From Pelomonas aquatica (GTDB lineage Bacteria > Pseudomonadota > Gammaproteobacteria > Burkholderiales > Burkholderiaceae_C): 64,000 nt of DNA. The DNA is taken from assembly GCF_026712205.1 (NCBI RefSeq), contig NZ_JAPPUW010000022.1, positions 1 to 64,000 of the forward strand. The letters are read 5' to 3'. The position numbers and the translations under genes were made by a program. How positions within the stretch are numbered: position 1 is the stretch's first letter; every line of letters starts with the position of its first letter. A model generated the notes under the pieces. The model did no database searches and was not told where the DNA came from. It worked only from the letters and a program-made list of their open reading frames with translations. Of the stretch, positions 7,179 through 14,988 are shown one piece after another.

Positions 7179-8186
7179 TTAGACAGACGGCGACACACGG
7201 ACGCGCGAACCTGAAGGTTCGCGCACCACAGCGTCCTCGGTGTCCGATGTCTGGGGGCCGGCGCGCCCCAGGAAATCCCGGAACGCCGTCGCGCAGGGAG
7301 AGAGATTAGGCGCGGTCCGCCAGGCCAGCCCAATCTCCATGACGGGCAGGTGCTGGTCGAGCGGCAGTGGCTGGATGCGCCGGCCGTCCAGTGACCAGGT
7401 GCGGAAGACCATATCCGAGAGGATGGTCACGCCGAGCCCCAACGCGACCATCTCACGCAAGGCCTCCATGGACGAGGTGCGGATCCAGGACGCGGGCTCC
7501 AGCCCGGCCTGCTCCCAGTAACGCCTTGAGTTGCTGTCCGCCTCGTCCATCATCGGCACGATGTATGGATAGGGTGCAAGGTCTGACCAGTTCACGACGC
7601 TACGGCCTGCCAGCGGGTGGTTGTGCGAGACCCACACCTGACGGCGAGAACTGACCAGCATGCGCGTGGCAATGCCTGCCCGAGACTGCAGGTTGGACAG
7701 CAGCACTACCGCCAGTTCCAGCGACCCGTCACGAAGCCGGCTCTCGATCTCGGGACGCGGCAGTTCGATCGGAACCACCTCGACGTTCGGAAACAGCTTG
7801 CGAAACCGCGCCACCATCGGCAGCAGGAAGTAGCCCTGCACCGTGTACGTGGCTGCCAGTTCCAGCCGGCCCGTGAGGTTCGCTGGCCGATGAAACGGCA
7901 GCCGCGACGCTTCCCGCGCTGCCTGCAACAGCCCCTCGGCCTGCTGAAGGAAGGCCTGGCCCTCGAAGGTCAGGCTCACGCCGTGCCGGCCACGCTCGAA
8001 CAGCGTGGCGCCCACCGACCGTTCCAGTTCAGCTATCGCCAAGGTCATCGCAGACTGTGAGACACCGACCTCCGCCGATGCCACCGAAATCTGACCGCAG
8101 CGAGCCGCGGCAGCAAAGTAGTGGAGTTGTCGGAACGTGAAGCGCGGCACGGCGCGGGCTTCGGCGGTAGTGGTCGTCTTGGACAT
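7179..8186 (-). CDS. LysR-family transcriptional regulator
   Basis: A 335-residue LysR regulator. The winged HTH is at about 15-75 (FTFRQLHYFAAAARCGQISVASAEVGVSQSAMTLAIAELERSVGATLFER), and the periplasmic-binding-protein-like effector domain spans about 105-310. I chose the ATG at 8186; an upstream in-frame start at 8246 would overlap the operator-like palindrome. The gene is divergent from the fused 2-oxoacid:ferredoxin oxidoreductase gene, with a 105-base gap, the classic arrangement for LysR control of the neighbour. The effector is unknown. The first catabolic promoter (8240-8264 palindrome) lies in this gap, so the gene may be part of the cluster-wide regulon. Confidence 0.9.
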   Translation of the reverse strand: MSKTTTTAEARAVPRFTFRQLHYFAAAARCGQISVASAEVGVSQSAMTLAIAELERSVGATLFERGRHGVSLTFEGQAFLQQAEGLLQAAREASRLPFHRPANLTGRLELAATYTVQGYFLLPMVARFRKLFPNVEVVPIELPRPEIESRLRDGSLELAVVLLSNLQSRAGIATRMLVSSRRQVWVSHNHPLAGRSVVNWSDLAPYPYIVPMMDEADSNSRRYWEQAGLEPASWIRTSSMEALREMVALGLGVTILSDMVFRTWSLDGRRIQPLPLDQHLPVMEIGLAWRTAPNLSPCATAFRDFLGRAGPQTSDTEDAVVREPSGSRVRVSPSV

Positions 8187-8239
8187 TGGAAATGTCAATG
8201 TGCGAGGCAAGAAATTGAATTCGACTATGGCACATTTTG

Positions 8240-8264
8240 TGAACAAACTATCTAATTCTGTTTA
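8240..8264. promoter_or_regulatory. 25-bp palindromic operator, site A
   Basis: TGAACAAA-N9-TCTGTTTA. The two halves match at 6 of 8 positions as an inverted repeat. It lies between the LysR start (8186) and the oxidoreductase start (8292). It belongs to the set of nine ACA-N13-TGT sites in this window. Confidence 0.6.
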
Positions 8265-8291
8265 CATCAGTCACATCGACGCCCAGCACAC

Positions 8292-11200
8292 ATGAGCCAC
8301 TCCGTTCGATTGAGTGATAAGTACGACCTCCCTGCCGGTCGCGTCTTCATGACCGGAACACAGGCGCTGGTGCGCATGCTGCTGGCCCAGAAAGCCCGTG
8401 ACGAGGCCGTGGGGTTGAAGACCGAGGGCTTTGTCTCCGGCTATCGCGGCTCGCCACTGGGTGGCCTCGACCTGGAACTTTGGAAGAACAAGGCGCGCCT
8501 CACGGAGCGCAAGATTCGCTTCGAGCCGGGCCTCAACGAGGAACTTGCCGCCACGGCCATCTGGGGCACGCAGATGCTCGCACTAGACCCGAAGGCGCGG
8601 GTGGATGGCGTGTTCTCCCTCTGGTACGGCAAGGGGCCCGGCGTTGACCGATGTGGCGACGTATTCAAGCACGGCAATATCGCCGGCTGTGCACTTAAGG
8701 GCGGCGTGCTGCTGGTGGCAGGAGACGACCACTCCTGCAAGTCTTCCTCGCTACCGCACCAGAGCGAGCATGCGTTGATCGCCTCGATGATCCCCGTGCT
8801 GGCGCCGGCTGATCTCAACGACTTCATCGAGTACGGCCTGCACGGCTACGCGATGTCGCGCTACTCGGGCTGCTGGGTCGGCTACAAGGTTGTCAGCGAC
8901 ACGGTCGAGTCCTCCGGCTCGGTGGAAATTGATCCGATGGCCGTCGAGATCCGGATCCCCGACAGCTACCCGATCCCGCCGGATGGCTTCTCGATTCGCT
9001 GGCCCGATCCGCCACTGGTCCAGGAGAACCGGCTGCAACGTGAGCGCCTGTACGCGCTGCTGGAGTACGTCCGCGTCAACCGGCTGAACCGGCAGGACTG
9101 GTCGGCGCCGCAGGCCAGGCTGGGCATCGTGACCGCGGGCAAAAGCTACCTGGACGTGCGCGAGGCACTGAAGCTACTCGCGCTGAACGTGGACGGCGCG
9201 GCTGCGCTGGGCCTCAGGCTGCTGAAGGTGGGCGTGGTCTGGCCGCTGGAGCCGCAGTGCGTGGTCGAGTTTGCGCAGGGCCTGGAGGAGATCCTGGTCG
9301 TCGAGGAAAAGCGCCAGGTGCTGGAGTACCAGATCAAGGAACACCTGTACAACGAGCCGGATCGTCCACGCGTCGTGGGCAAGTACGACGATGCCGGCGA
9401 GTGGGTGAAGGTGCCGAGTCAACATATCCTGCTGTCGCCCAATGGCGAGCTGAACCCCGCGGTGATCGCCGATGCGATCGCACGCCGGCTCGAGCGAGTG
9501 CTCGGTCGCAGTGCCCTGCCCCCGGGCGTCAGCGCCTGGCTCGGCGAGGGCTGCACGGCAATTCGCCAAAGCCTGCCGGTCGATCCGAGCCTGCCGCAAC
9601 GGGTGCCCTACTTCTGCTCTGGCTGTCCCCACAACACCAGCACGCGCGTGCCCGAGGGTTCGCGGGCGCTCGCCGGTATCGGCTGCCATTACCTCGTGCA
9701 AGGCATGGACCGGCGCACCGAGACCTTCTCCCAGATGGGCGGCGAAGGCGCCACATGGATCGGCACCGCACCGTTCACGGACACGCCGCATGTGTTCGCC
9801 AACCTCGGCGACGGCACCTACATGCACTCAGGCTCGCTGGCGATCCGGGCAGCTGTCGCGGCCAAGGTCAACATCACCTACAAGCTGTTGGTCAATGATG
9901 CGGTCGCGATGACCGGCGGCCAGCCTGTTGAAGGCGCGCCTTCGGTGCCGCAGTTGATGCATCAACTCGCTGCGGAAGGCGTTCGCGAATTGCACCTAGT
10001 CAGCGATGAACCGGAGAACTTCAGCCTCAATGAGTTGCCGCCGGGCAGCCACATCGCGCATCGCGACAGCATGGATGCGTTGCAACGTCAGGTGCGCGAG
10101 GTCGGAGGCGTTTCGGCCATCGTCTACGTGCAGACTTGCGCCACCGAAAAGCGCCGGCGCCGCAAGGCGAAAAAGCTGGCTGATCCGGCCAGGCGGATCG
10201 TCATCAACGAAGCCGTCTGCGAAGGCTGCGGCGACTGCGGTATCCAGTCGAACTGCGTCTCGATCCTGCCATTGGAGACGGAACTGGGCCGCAAGCGTGT
10301 GATCGATCAGAGCTCCTGCAACAAGGACAGTTCGTGCGTGAACGGCTTCTGCCCCAGTTTCGTCACCGTGGAAGGCGCCGAGCCCCGCAAGCCCGATCGC
10401 AGCAAGATTAGGCTGCCGGAGAATTTGCCGGACCCTGCCCTGCCTAGCTTGGCTCAACCCTACAACATCCTGGTGGCTGGCGTTGGCGGTACCGGCGTCG
10501 TGACCATCGGTGCCATCCTTGGTATGGCGGCGCACATCGAGGGCAAGGGCGTCCGTGTGCTCGACATGGCGGGCCTGGCCCAGAAAGGCGGCGCCGTGCA
10601 GTCGCATGTGCGCCTGGCCGCAACGCCGTCCGAACTGCACGCCACCCGAGTGCCGCGGGCCCAGGCCGATCTGATCCTCGGCTGCGACCTGATGACCAGC
10701 GCCGGAACCGATCCGATGGCCACGCTTTCCATCGACCGGACCCGAGCGCTGATGAACACGGATGTGGCACCGACCGGCGCCTTCACGCGCAATCCCGATT
10801 GGCAAGCGTCGCCGGAAGGCCTGCTGGAGCATGTCCGCGGCGCAGTGATGGAACTCGCAGCCGTCGACGCCACGCGACTGGCCACTGCCCTGCTCGGCGA
10901 CGCGGTCGCGAGCAACATGTTCATGCTGGGCTACGCTTGGCAGAAAGGCTGGATCCCGCTGCAGCGCGAATCGCTGAGCCAGGCGATCGAACTGAACGGT
11001 GCCGCGGTGGCCATGAACCAGGGAGCCTTCACCTGGGGTCGCCAGGCCGCGCTGGACCTGACGGCCGTGCGCCTGGCTGCAGGCATCCGCCCTTCAGAGT
11101 CGCTCATGCTGATGCCCAACCGCCTCCCCAGCCTGGCGCAACTGCTGATTGACCGGGACAAGCGCTTGAGCGCCTACCAGGATGCCGCCTATGCCCAGCG

Positions 11201-11780
11201 CTACCGGCGCCTCGTCACCGAGATCGCGCGCCTCGAGCAGAGCCGCACCGGCGGCGACCGCTTCGCCCGTGAAGTGGCGGTCAGCCTCTACAAGCTGATG
11301 GCCTACAAGGACGAGTACGAAGTGGCGCGGCTCCATGTCGAGACCGGCTTCTTCGAGCGGATCCGTGAGCAGTTCGACGGCAAGCTGAGCCTGCGCTTCC
11401 ACCTGGCGCCGCCGCTGCTGGCGCGCAAGGATGAGCAGGGCCACCTGGTCAAGAAAGCCTACGGCCCGTGGGTCGCCGTCGTCTTCAAGGCGCTGGCCAA
11501 GCTGAAAGGCCTGCGCGGCACGCCTTTCGACCCCTTCGGCTACACGGCCGAGCGGCGGAGCGAACGCCAGGCCATCCGCGATTTCGAGGCACTGATGAGT
11601 GGCATCGCCGCCGAACTTGATCACCAACGCATGGCCATCGCCATGGAACTGGCGCGCCTGCCCCAGGCGGTGAAGGGCTTCGGCCACGTCAGGGACCGCA
11701 ACGCCAGAGCGGTGACGCTGAAGCAGGCTGAACTGATGCGCCGATGGAAGTCTTGCAACACGGTGCTGAAGGCGGCCTGA
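8292..11780 (+). CDS. Fused indolepyruvate-type 2-oxoacid:ferredoxin oxidoreductase
   Basis: A 1162-residue single-chain IOR-family enzyme (IorA-IorB fusion). Such enzymes oxidatively decarboxylate a 2-oxoacid to acyl-CoA with thiamine diphosphate and iron-sulfur clusters, passing electrons to ferredoxin. Visible parts are an N-terminal pyrimidine-binding domain (TGTQALVRMLL, SGYRGSPLGGLD), CSGCPHNTST near residue 442, the diphosphate-binding stretch LGDGTYMHSG then LLVNDAVAMTGG, and the cluster motif CEGCGDCGIQSNC near 642. The gamma domain follows (ILVAGVGGTGVVTIGAIL, LAQKGGAVQSHVR), then the C-terminal extension usual for fused forms. The usual substrate is an arylpyruvate. In this cluster it could instead act on 2-oxoacids released after ring cleavage; that is inference. 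Monocistronic, behind operator site A and opposite a LysR gene. Confidence 0.9.
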   Translation: MSHSVRLSDKYDLPAGRVFMTGTQALVRMLLAQKARDEAVGLKTEGFVSGYRGSPLGGLDLELWKNKARLTERKIRFEPGLNEELAATAIWGTQMLALDPKARVDGVFSLWYGKGPGVDRCGDVFKHGNIAGCALKGGVLLVAGDDHSCKSSSLPHQSEHALIASMIPVLAPADLNDFIEYGLHGYAMSRYSGCWVGYKVVSDTVESSGSVEIDPMAVEIRIPDSYPIPPDGFSIRWPDPPLVQENRLQRERLYALLEYVRVNRLNRQDWSAPQARLGIVTAGKSYLDVREALKLLALNVDGAAALGLRLLKVGVVWPLEPQCVVEFAQGLEEILVVEEKRQVLEYQIKEHLYNEPDRPRVVGKYDDAGEWVKVPSQHILLSPNGELNPAVIADAIARRLERVLGRSALPPGVSAWLGEGCTAIRQSLPVDPSLPQRVPYFCSGCPHNTSTRVPEGSRALAGIGCHYLVQGMDRRTETFSQMGGEGATWIGTAPFTDTPHVFANLGDGTYMHSGSLAIRAAVAAKVNITYKLLVNDAVAMTGGQPVEGAPSVPQLMHQLAAEGVRELHLVSDEPENFSLNELPPGSHIAHRDSMDALQRQVREVGGVSAIVYVQTCATEKRRRRKAKKLADPARRIVINEAVCEGCGDCGIQSNCVSILPLETELGRKRVIDQSSCNKDSSCVNGFCPSFVTVEGAEPRKPDRSKIRLPENLPDPALPSLAQPYNILVAGVGGTGVVTIGAILGMAAHIEGKGVRVLDMAGLAQKGGAVQSHVRLAATPSELHATRVPRAQADLILGCDLMTSAGTDPMATLSIDRTRALMNTDVAPTGAFTRNPDWQASPEGLLEHVRGAVMELAAVDATRLATALLGDAVASNMFMLGYAWQKGWIPLQRESLSQAIELNGAAVAMNQGAFTWGRQAALDLTAVRLAAGIRPSESLMLMPNRLPSLAQLLIDRDKRLSAYQDAAYAQRYRRLVTEIARLEQSRTGGDRFAREVAVSLYKLMAYKDEYEVARLHVETGFFERIREQFDGKLSLRFHLAPPLLARKDEQGHLVKKAYGPWVAVVFKALAKLKGLRGTPFDPFGYTAERRSERQAIRDFEALMSGIAAELDHQRMAIAMELARLPQAVKGFGHVRDRNARAVTLKQAELMRRWKSCNTVLKAA

Positions 11781-11823
11781 CCTCCGCATCGCGCAGTTGG
11801 AGACATTGAAATGGCCAATTGCA

Positions 11824-11848
11824 TGAACACATATTCTATTTGTGTTTA
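11824..11848. promoter_or_regulatory. 25-bp palindromic operator, site B
   Basis: TGAACACA-N9-TGTGTTTA; 7 of 8 positions match between the half-sites. It is 44 bases before the SDR start at 11892, where it would overlap a promoter. Confidence 0.6.
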
Positions 11849-11891
11849 AATAAATGCCAGCATCGCCAGACATCCGCGAAAGCCCCCCTTC

Positions 11892-12746
11892 ATGAACATC
11901 GACCTGAGCAACAAGCGCGTCATCATCACCGGCGCGTCACGCGGCATCGGCCGCGCCATCGCCACCGCATTCGCACAGGAAGGGGCGCGGGTCGCCATCT
12001 GTGCCCGCACCGAGGCGGATGTGCGGACGGTCGGCGACGAACTGGCGAAATCCGCCCAGGCCGTCATCGCGCGCGCGGTGGACGTGACGGATACCGTGGC
12101 GGTGAAGGCCTTCGTGGACGAGGTGGCGAGCGCCTGGGGCAGCGTGGACGTGCTCGTGAACAACGCCGGCCAGGGCCGCGGCGGCAACCTGGACACGTTG
12201 ACGCCCGAGCAGATCCTCGAGCATGCCAATGTGCTTCAGATGGGCCACTTCCGCTTCATCCAGGCGGTGGTACCGCACATGCGCCAGCAGCGCTGGGGCC
12301 GCATCATCGAGATCAACGCGCTGGCCGGCTCGATCCCGACGCCGGACGGCATCCCCTCGGTGATCAACCGCGCATCCTGCATCGCCCTGTCCAAGACGCT
12401 GGGCATGTCCCTGCCCAAGGACGGCATCCTGGTGAACACACTCAATATGGGCTGGATCGACACCGGCCAGTGGAACCGCCACTTCAAGGAAATGCCGGCC
12501 GGCAGTTGCACGCGCGAGGAGTTCGACGAGATGGTGCTCAAGGTCGTCCCCGCCGGCCGCTACGGCAAGCCGGAAGACGTCACCGGCATGGTGCTACTGC
12601 TGGCTAGCGACCGGGCCAGCTTCATCAGCGGCGCGTCCATCGACATCGCAGGCGGCATGCAGGGGCAGATCGCCTACTACCCGACGCTGAAGCGGGAGTT
12701 CAATGCGGCGATGCAGGAACGCGTAGACTCACGGGCATCGAGCTAA
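11892..12746 (+). CDS. SDR-family protein with altered active site
   Basis: A 284-residue short-chain dehydrogenase/reductase. It has the cofactor motif TGASRGIGRAIA near the N-terminus, NNAG near 90 and the C-terminal ISGASIDIAGG. Where classical SDRs carry YxxxK, the sequence reads GIPSVINRASCIALSKTLG, placing Ser and Arg at the Tyr and Lys positions. It may use another residue, act on a specialised substrate, or be a non-classical member. It is a single gene behind operator site B, converging on the extradiol dioxygenase operon. Likely role: oxidation or reduction of a hydroxy/keto intermediate of the pathway. The SDR fold is certain; the reaction is not. Confidence 0.85.
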   Translation: MNIDLSNKRVIITGASRGIGRAIATAFAQEGARVAICARTEADVRTVGDELAKSAQAVIARAVDVTDTVAVKAFVDEVASAWGSVDVLVNNAGQGRGGNLDTLTPEQILEHANVLQMGHFRFIQAVVPHMRQQRWGRIIEINALAGSIPTPDGIPSVINRASCIALSKTLGMSLPKDGILVNTLNMGWIDTGQWNRHFKEMPAGSCTREEFDEMVLKVVPAGRYGKPEDVTGMVLLLASDRASFISGASIDIAGGMQGQIAYYPTLKREFNAAMQERVDSRASS

Positions 12747-12761
12747 TCAGATCGACTAAGA

Positions 12762-12791
12762 AGCGGTGTCCTGATAGCTGCGGATGCCGCT
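12762..12791. terminator. Weak stem-loop between converging genes
   Basis: AGCGGTGTCC and GGATGCCGCT can pair over 10 bp with two G-U pairs and a 10-base loop. It sits between the ends of the SDR (+) and extradiol dioxygenase (-) genes. No T-run, so only a possible terminator. Confidence 0.3.
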
Positions 12792-12857
12792 GGCCGTGAT
12801 CGGCACCCGCAAACGCCGGTTGGAACTTTCTGTCAAAGGCGCCGCCCAGCGCGCAGA

Positions 12858-13784
12858 TCAGAAGTCCTTCAATTCCTCAACATTGCGCACGCTCGGCCCC
12901 AAGATCGGCCCGACAAGCTCATGCCCCCACGTGCTCATCTTCTCCGGATTCAGCTCGAATCCGTCGTTATGCCAGGGCTCCAGCTCGACGATGGTCTCGA
13001 AGGCGAAGCCAGACGGGTTGAAGTGATAGAAGGACATGTGCGGGTCTTGCGTGTGCTGGCCCAGCGTCATCATCATCGGCAGATTGCGCTTCCTGACGAT
13101 ATCGTAGGTCTGGCCGACATCCTGGACCGACTTCACGAATAGGCCCACATGCTGGACGCCGCGCTTGCCGGCACCGAAGCCGAAGGCGATGTCATGGCTG
13201 GTGGACTCGTTCAGCTTGGCGCGGAAGAACCCGGTCTTGCCTTTGCCCGCACCGGCGCCGTACCACTTGAAGCCCATCAGGTCGATCAGGAAGGACTCCA
13301 GCTCGGGCGGGTACTCCGGCGTGATGACGACCAGGTGCCCCATCCCACGGGCGTTCGCCACGAAGCCGCCATGCGGACGGCCCGGCACGAAGGACTTCGG
13401 CGTCCACTTCTGCGAGTAGTACAACTCGTGCTGATAGCCGACCGGATCTTTGAAACGGATCAGTTCCTTGACGCCACGCTGCTCGCACAGCGCCGCATCG
13501 CCGACCGTCACTTCGATGCTCGCCGCACGGAACTTCTCCACCGCGGCGACAAACTCCATCCGTCCGCGCGCCTCCCAGCCGATGTAGGCCAGGCGATCGA
13601 TCCTGCCGGGATGGAAGGCAAACCGGTTGCGGCGGTCGTCGATCTTGAAGTACAGCGACTCCGGATCGTTGGCCGGCACGGCGCCCAGTTGGAAGCCCAT
13701 CACCTCCGGGCCATAGCTGCGCCACTGATCCAGCGTGGCGGGTGTCGCTTCGAAACCGAGGTAGCCGAGGCCGATGATGTCCAT
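12858..13784 (-). CDS. Type I extradiol (BphC-like) ring-cleavage dioxygenase
   Basis: A 308-residue two-domain vicinal-oxygen-chelate protein. The C-terminal domain has the Fe(II) ligands H150 (MGHLVVIT), H212 (VQHVGLF) and E263 (GFAFETIVE). It also has the second-sphere H197 (STSHDIAF) and Y253 (YHFNPSGF), at nearly the spacing of 2,3-dihydroxybiphenyl 1,2-dioxygenase. It should open a catechol ring next to the hydroxyls (meta cleavage). GAGGAC precedes the ATG. It is the last gene of a ferredoxin-SDR-dioxygenase operon, so it probably cleaves the catechol formed by the Rieske dioxygenase and a diol dehydrogenase. DitC of diterpenoid degradation and HsaC of steroid degradation are comparable enzymes; which it resembles more cannot be decided by eye. 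Confidence 0.9.
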   Translation of the reverse strand: MDIIGLGYLGFEATPATLDQWRSYGPEVMGFQLGAVPANDPESLYFKIDDRRNRFAFHPGRIDRLAYIGWEARGRMEFVAAVEKFRAASIEVTVGDAALCEQRGVKELIRFKDPVGYQHELYYSQKWTPKSFVPGRPHGGFVANARGMGHLVVITPEYPPELESFLIDLMGFKWYGAGAGKGKTGFFRAKLNESTSHDIAFGFGAGKRGVQHVGLFVKSVQDVGQTYDIVRKRNLPMMMTLGQHTQDPHMSFYHFNPSGFAFETIVELEPWHNDGFELNPEKMSTWGHELVGPILGPSVRNVEELKDF

Positions 13785-13813
13785 GGTCGAGTCCTCTCAG
13801 GTAATCCGGTAGT

Positions 13814-14575
13814 TCAATGGGCCAGTAGGCCGCCGTCCACGACGACGTCGGTGCCAGTGATGAAGGACGCTTCGCTGGACGCCAGGAACAGCGCCGTGGA
13901 GACGACCTCGTGGGATTCGCCCGGCCGGTCCATCAGTACGCCGTCCAGGATGACGGCCCGCATCGCCGCGTTCTGCATGAAGGTTTCGGTGCCCGGCGTG
14001 GCGATGAAGCCCGGGCTGATGCTGACCGCCCGGATGCCTACCTTGGCTCCCTCGATCGCGATCTGCCGCGTGAACGACACCACCGCGCCCTTGGCTGCCG
14101 CGTGGGCCGAGATTCCGGCCGCCTTGGAACCACCCCAGGCGGCGACGGACGAGACGTTCAGCACCACGCCACGCTGTCTGGCCAGGTGCGGCCAAGCATA
14201 TTTGGTGGCGAAGAAGACCAGGTCGATCTCGTTGCGCATGGTGAAGCGCCAATCTTCGATCGACAGCTCGGCCACCGGCCCGAAGCGGGCGGCCGAGGCG
14301 TTGTTGTAGAGCACATCGATGCGACCGTGCTGCTCCGCGGCACCCTCAATCCACTGGCGGGCCTGCTCGGGTTCGCCCAGGTCCACCGGCGCCATGCCGT
14401 GCAGCGTCAGCCCTTCGGCGGCCATCAGCGCGCGCGTGCCTTCATGCCCATCGGCGTTGACGTCGCAGCCGACAACGATGGCGCCCTCGCGCGCAAAGCG
14501 CAGCGCCGCGACGCGCCCCTGGCCGCCGCCGCTGCCGGTGAGCAGGACGACCCTACCTTCGAAGCGACCGGCCAT
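13814..14575 (-). CDS. SDR-family dehydrogenase, catalytic Tyr replaced by His
   Basis: A 253-residue SDR: cofactor motif TGSGGGQGRVAALRFA at the N-terminus, NNASAARFG, and the C-terminal ITGTDVVVDGG. The active-site block reads AGISAHAAAKGAVVSFTRQIA, so the usual YxxxK is HxxxK; codon CAC was checked in the DNA. Its place between the ferredoxin and extradiol dioxygenase genes suggests a cis-dihydrodiol dehydrogenase step, the expected reaction between ring dihydroxylation and ring cleavage. The 2-base gap to the ferredoxin stop implies coupled translation. The His substitution makes the catalytic mechanism uncertain. Confidence 0.85.
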   Translation of the reverse strand: MAGRFEGRVVLLTGSGGGQGRVAALRFAREGAIVVGCDVNADGHEGTRALMAAEGLTLHGMAPVDLGEPEQARQWIEGAAEQHGRIDVLYNNASAARFGPVAELSIEDWRFTMRNEIDLVFFATKYAWPHLARQRGVVLNVSSVAAWGGSKAAGISAHAAAKGAVVSFTRQIAIEGAKVGIRAVSISPGFIATPGTETFMQNAAMRAVILDGVLMDRPGESHEVVSTALFLASSEASFITGTDVVVDGGLLAH

Positions 14576-14577
14576 GG

Positions 14578-14799
14578 TCAGGCGACGGCTTCGACGGCCA
14601 GGGCCTCGGCCGGGCAGGCCGCGGCGCCTTCCTTCGCTTCTTCCTCCAGGCCGGCGGGCACCAGGTCGCTATCGAGATAGACAAGCCCGTCTGAATCCAG
14701 CTTGTAGACCGTGGGGCAGACCTGGGCGCACAGCCCGTAGCCGCAGCAGCGGCTGCGGTCGGCGATGACGCGGAATTTCGGGGTGTCGGACGAACTCAT
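14578..14799 (-). CDS. [3Fe-4S]-type ferredoxin
   Basis: A 73-residue ferredoxin starting at the ATG at 14799, preceded by AGGAGA; the longer frame to 14832 lacks this. Cysteines are C18, C19, C24, C28 and C62 (SRCCGYGLCAQVCP ... AAACPAEA). Reading C18-x2-Y21-x2-C24 and C62-P, the second cluster Cys is replaced by Tyr. This is the signature of single-cluster [3Fe-4S] ferredoxins that serve P450s and a few ring-hydroxylating dioxygenases. DitA3 of the abietane dioxygenase is reported as such an unusual type. It leads the operon with the SDR and extradiol dioxygenase. Possible partners are the Rieske oxygenase (49957) and the P450 (28856), reduced by the flavoprotein at 58217. Its operator resembles that of the Rieske gene most closely. 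Confidence 0.88.
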   Translation of the reverse strand: MSSSDTPKFRVIADRSRCCGYGLCAQVCPTVYKLDSDGLVYLDSDLVPAGLEEEAKEGAAACPAEALAVEAVA

Positions 14800-14835
14800 C
14801 TTGTCTCCTGTCGTCGATCTCTTGTCGACCAATTA

Positions 14836-14860
14836 TGCACACTAATGCTGATTGTGTCTT
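14836..14860. promoter_or_regulatory. 25-bp palindromic operator, site C
   Basis: TGCACACT-N9-TGTGTCTT, 37 bases before the ferredoxin start. It has the ACA-N13-TGT core. Its reverse complement is almost the same as site H (51388-51412) before the Rieske dioxygenase. Confidence 0.55.
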
Positions 14861-14889
14861 CAAATCGGAGCCGGACCGATCGGTGATTA

Positions 14890-14922
14890 TTCGGATATCG
14901 GAATGCTTTTCCATATCTAGAA
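14890..14922. promoter_or_regulatory. Two copies of a TTC-N8-GAA motif before the IclR gene
   Basis: TTCGGATATCGGAA (14890-14903) and TTCCATATCTAGAA (14909-14922) share the frame TTC-N8-GAA with an ATAT centre and lie 19 bases apart. A third copy precedes the CoA ligase at 45958. IclR proteins commonly bind short AT-centred palindromes near their own promoters, so this is a candidate autoregulatory site. Confidence 0.45.
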
Positions 14923-14988
14923 TGACATGACACCTTTCCATGGCCACGCTTTGCGCACGGCACCACTTCATCCTCGCATCTCATCACC

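Noticed and set aside
12762-12791. Confident terminator between the 11892 and 12858 genes
   Set aside because: The stem needs two G-U pairs and has no T-run; kept only as a low-confidence feature.
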